A stretch of 7,875 nt of DNA. It comes from JAFGOM01 sp964428385 (lineage in GTDB: Archaea > Halobacteriota > Methanomicrobia > Methanomicrobiales > Methanospirillaceae). Positions 5,993-7,875 of this stretch are shown in pieces. Where the stretch lies: assembly GCA_964428385.1 (NCBI GenBank), contig CAYRYR010000122.1, positions 1-7,875 of the forward strand, read 5' to 3'. Every line of letters begins with the position of its first letter. Position 1 is the stretch's first letter. The position numbers and the translations under genes were made by a program. The notes under the pieces are model-generated. The model saw nothing but the letters and a program-made list of their open reading frames with translations. It ran no database searches and was not told the DNA's origin.

Positions 5993-7194
5993 CATGGGCC
6001 TGGCAGTATATGCCGGTTCTCAAAACGATATTTGAACAATTTGAAGATAAAAAGCCATTGAAAGGGCATGTTATCGGTATGGCACTTCATGTTGAAGCAA
6101 AAACAGCTAACCTCGTTAAAACATTAGCAGCAGGTGGCGCTGAGGTGTATATTACCGGATGCAATCCGCTCTCAACACAGGATGATGTTGCGCAGGCTTT
6201 AGACGCAGTAGATAATGTACGGTGTTTTGCCAAACGGGGGTGTTCAGTCTCTGAATACTATGAAGGTATTGATGCTGTCCTTGATGCCAGACCCGATATT
6301 ACTATCGATGACGGAATGGATCTTATTCACCGGCTTCATACAACACGTCAGGATCAACTCTCCGGCATTATCGGGGGTTGTGAAGAGACTACCACTGGTA
6401 TTCATCGTTTGCGTTCTATGGCAGCAGAAGGCAAACTTAAATTCCCGGTTATTGCAGTGAATGATACACCCATGAAACGCTTTTTTGATAATGTTCATGG
6501 AACCGGAGAGAGCGTCCTGACTGCAATCATGGCAACAACAAACTGCCTGATAGCAGGAAAATATGTAGTAATCGCTGGATTTGGTTATTGTGGAAGGGGC
6601 CTGGCACGAAAAGCAAGTGGATTAGGAGCAAAGGTGATAATCACAGAGGTCGATCCCCGCCGTGCTTTAGAAGCTCATATGGAAGGTTTTTTTGTTATGA
6701 CCATGAAAGAAGCAGCATCTATTGGAGATATCTTTATTACAACCACAGGGAATGCTAATGTCATCAGCAAAGAGCACTTTCCTCATATGAAAGATGGTGC
6801 CATTCTTTCGAATGCAGGACACTTCAATGTAGAGATCGATACCGTCTGGCTTGAGAAGAACGCAGATTATATTCTCAGGAGAGATGGAATTGAAAGTTAT
6901 GTGTTTGGTGATACCAATCTACACCTCCTGGCAGAGGGGCGACTTGTGAATCTGGCAACACCAAAAGGGATGGGTCACCCCATTGAAGTCATGGATCTCT
7001 CCTTTGCTTTACAAGCACTTGGAACCCTTTTCATTGCTGAACATGGAAGAGAATGTTCTCCCGGTGTTCATGAAGTTCCCTATGAGATAGATGAGGAAGT
7101 TGCATCTCTCAAACTAAATTCCCTGGGACTAGATATCGATCAACTGAGCGCTGAACAAAAAACCTATATGTCTAGCTGGGATATTGGAACATAA
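5968..7194 (+). CDS. ahcY: S-adenosyl-/S-inosyl-homocysteine hydrolase
   Basis: This cytoplasmic NAD-dependent hydrolase belongs to the AhcY family. In methanogens the characterised homologue (from Methanocaldococcus) cleaves S-inosylhomocysteine, the deaminated form of SAH, to homocysteine and inosine; the same role is likely here given dadD nearby. Numbered from the ATG at 5968 (408 residues): LHVEAKTA (40-47) is the substrate loop, followed by CNPLSTQDDVA, DDGMD (114-118), EETTTG (139-144), the catalytic Lys170 and Asp174 in MKRFFDN, and the NAD Rossmann motif GFGYCGRG (204-211). GAILSNAGHFNVEI, LVNLA and MGHPIEVMDLSFALQA are intact. The protein ends YMSSWDIGT, the shorter archaeal/Thermotoga type without the KPDHYRY-like tail of animal and many bacterial enzymes. 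An ATG at 5956 would add four residues, but the GGAG at 5958 favours 5968. Residues around the catalytic block differ from the common form (see findings). It is transcribed alone. Confidence 0.95.
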   Translation: MDSGERKIAWAWQYMPVLKTIFEQFEDKKPLKGHVIGMALHVEAKTANLVKTLAAGGAEVYITGCNPLSTQDDVAQALDAVDNVRCFAKRGCSVSEYYEGIDAVLDARPDITIDDGMDLIHRLHTTRQDQLSGIIGGCEETTTGIHRLRSMAAEGKLKFPVIAVNDTPMKRFFDNVHGTGESVLTAIMATTNCLIAGKYVVIAGFGYCGRGLARKASGLGAKVIITEVDPRRALEAHMEGFFVMTMKEAASIGDIFITTTGNANVISKEHFPHMKDGAILSNAGHFNVEIDTVWLEKNADYILRRDGIESYVFGDTNLHLLAEGRLVNLATPKGMGHPIEVMDLSFALQALGTLFIAEHGRECSPGVHEVPYEIDEEVASLKLNSLGLDIDQLSAEQKTYMSSWDIGT

Positions 7195-7254
7195 TGAGTT
7201 TGCTGAGTAAATTCAAGTTCAGTCTGCCATTTTTACCGGTGGACTTCATCAGAC

Positions 7255-7332
7255 CAGCTTTTTTCTGTCATTTCTTTTTTGACTATCATTCAGGATGAAC
7301 AAAATATAGAGAGATTTTAGATATCTCTCTAT
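7255..7332 (+). terminator. Terminator region after ahcY: U-tracts and a 10-bp hairpin
   Basis: Two six- to seven-T tracts lie at 7259-7264 and 7274-7280. They are followed by a perfect 10-bp inverted repeat: ATAGAGAGAT at 7306-7315, a 7-nt loop, and ATCTCTCTAT at 7323-7332. The U-tracts are typical archaeal termination signals. The hairpin has no long U-run after it, so it may instead protect the 3' end, or it may be a binding site upstream of the mini-protein gene. Confidence 0.5.
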
Positions 7333-7438
7333 TACAATAGTAGTGCCATTTAAGAAATGAGCACAAAAAATATCAGAATGACCTTTTTTGTTATGAGAAA
7401 TGCGTGACGTTAAATCGAATAAATTTAAAATATAATAT

Positions 7439-7630
7439 ATGGAACTGTCAAAGAATTCCACTATCTTAGAAGTATTACAGGGAAACCCACAGGCTGCTGA
7501 TATATTAGGCAGATTTGGTATGGGTTGTATCGGATGTGCCATTGGGCGAGGAGAAACAATAGAACAGGCAGCAGCAGCTCACGGGATTCCACTCACCGAT
7601 CTTCTATCTGCTCTTGGTATTAAAGGATAA
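7439..7630 (+). CDS. Hybrid-cluster-associated redox disulfide domain mini-protein (DUF1858)
   Basis: This 63-residue single-domain protein matches the DUF1858 family, whose members are often called prismane- or hybrid-cluster-associated. The hallmark is Cys30-Ile-Gly-Cys33 in RFGMGCIGCAIGRGETIEQA, after an N-terminal ILEVLQGNPQAADIL helix. The C-terminal part, AAAHGIPLTDLLSALGI, is helical. The CxxC pair is thought to be redox-active or to bind metal; the exact role is not established. In other genomes the domain occurs alone or fused to larger redox proteins. There is no signal peptide or membrane segment, so it is cytoplasmic. It is the length of a complete stand-alone family member. No Shine-Dalgarno site precedes the ATG, only AT-rich sequence (7411-7438), so a leaderless message is possible. 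It is likely monocistronic, and no hybrid-cluster protein gene is in the window. Confidence 0.9.
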   Translation: MELSKNSTILEVLQGNPQAADILGRFGMGCIGCAIGRGETIEQAAAAHGIPLTDLLSALGIKG

Positions 7631-7631
7631 G

Positions 7632-7649
7632 TAAAAAACAACTTTTTTA
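7632..7649 (+). terminator. Terminator after the mini-protein gene
   Basis: TAAAAAA (7632-7638), loop CAAC and TTTTTTA (7643-7649) form a perfect 7-bp A/U stem directly after the stop codon, and the right arm doubles as the U-tract. Its core AACTTTTTTA is the same as that after dadD. Confidence 0.6.
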
Positions 7650-7875
7650 GAGATCCGAAAAGGTGTCTTTTAGTGGTAGAAATGTTGCGTTATGGATGAT
7701 TGCTATCTGTACGATTTTTAAAATAAAAAGATGGTTTCACCCAGGTAAACAGTCTTTACTGAGGATCATCTCTAAAGCGCTGGAATGATGGAATGATCAT
7801 CGGCACCTATTAGAGTTACTACCGACACTCGGCATCAATTTTGTCACCCATAATATTTTCCAATATTTGAACCTA
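7650..7875. other. Right-edge spacer with an unclear open frame
   Basis: No gene can be called with confidence here. On the plus strand a frame from 7651 stays open to the window edge except for one TGA at 7786-7788. Its last part reads WNDHRHLLELLPTLGINF and continues off the edge, with varied third-codon positions as in coding DNA. On the minus strand a competing short frame ends MGDKIDAECR at a TAG near 7806-7808. A directly repeated 8-mer, GGAATGAT, occurs at 7782-7789 and 7790-7797. This could be the worn end of a gene or mobile element lying mainly to the right, or chance. Confidence 0.2.

Noticed and set aside
7249..7542. Minus-strand ORF of 97 codons across the spacer and mini-protein gene
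   Set aside because: It crosses the ahcY terminator region and runs antisense to the conserved CxxC segment; the translation is Asn/Ile/Leu-rich spacer sequence without recognisable features.

Overview
The window looks like chromosomal DNA from a methanogenic archaeon, most likely Methanomicrobiales and close to Methanospirillum. The reasons are the protein set (an archaeal SAH/5'-deoxyadenosine deaminase, an archaeal-type S-adenosyl/S-inosylhomocysteine hydrolase, HisF, and a lone hybrid-cluster-associated redox domain), the U-rich archaeal-style terminators, TATA-box-like elements, and long AT-rich spacers between compact genes of moderate GC. The organism assignment is inferred from remembered family resemblance; no search was run.

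Layout, left to right. Bases 1-553 are mostly non-coding and hold a decayed, internally deleted transposase remnant. A bacterial-architecture DEAD-box RNA helicase (554-2254, minus) follows, with a 21-bp tandem repeat in its linker. Bases 2255-2909 are an AT-rich divergent spacer with a decayed winged-helix-like remnant on the minus strand and a GC-rich hairpin beyond its end. An amidohydrolase of the SAH/MTA/5'-deoxyadenosine deaminase family (dadD, plus) comes next. Then hisF and a small HTH regulator with a C-terminal ligand-type domain form a minus-strand pair. A divergent spacer holds a possible 42-codon ORF that runs into ahcY (plus). The last clear gene is a 63-residue CxxC redox mini-protein (plus). 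The final 245 bp hold a terminator and only unclear coding traces.

How the genes fit together: dadD and ahcY are probably the two halves of the methanogen route for recycling S-adenosylhomocysteine, in which SAH is deaminated to S-inosylhomocysteine and then hydrolysed to homocysteine and inosine. They are on the same strand, separated by the minus-strand hisF-regulator pair. HisF makes AICAR, a purine intermediate, as a by-product, so the cluster has a loose purine/one-carbon theme. The regulator's ligand is unknown. I see no defence system, CRISPR array, tRNA or rRNA here. The less ordinary items are the regulator, the small ORF before ahcY, the repeat-bearing helicase linker and the two gene remnants.
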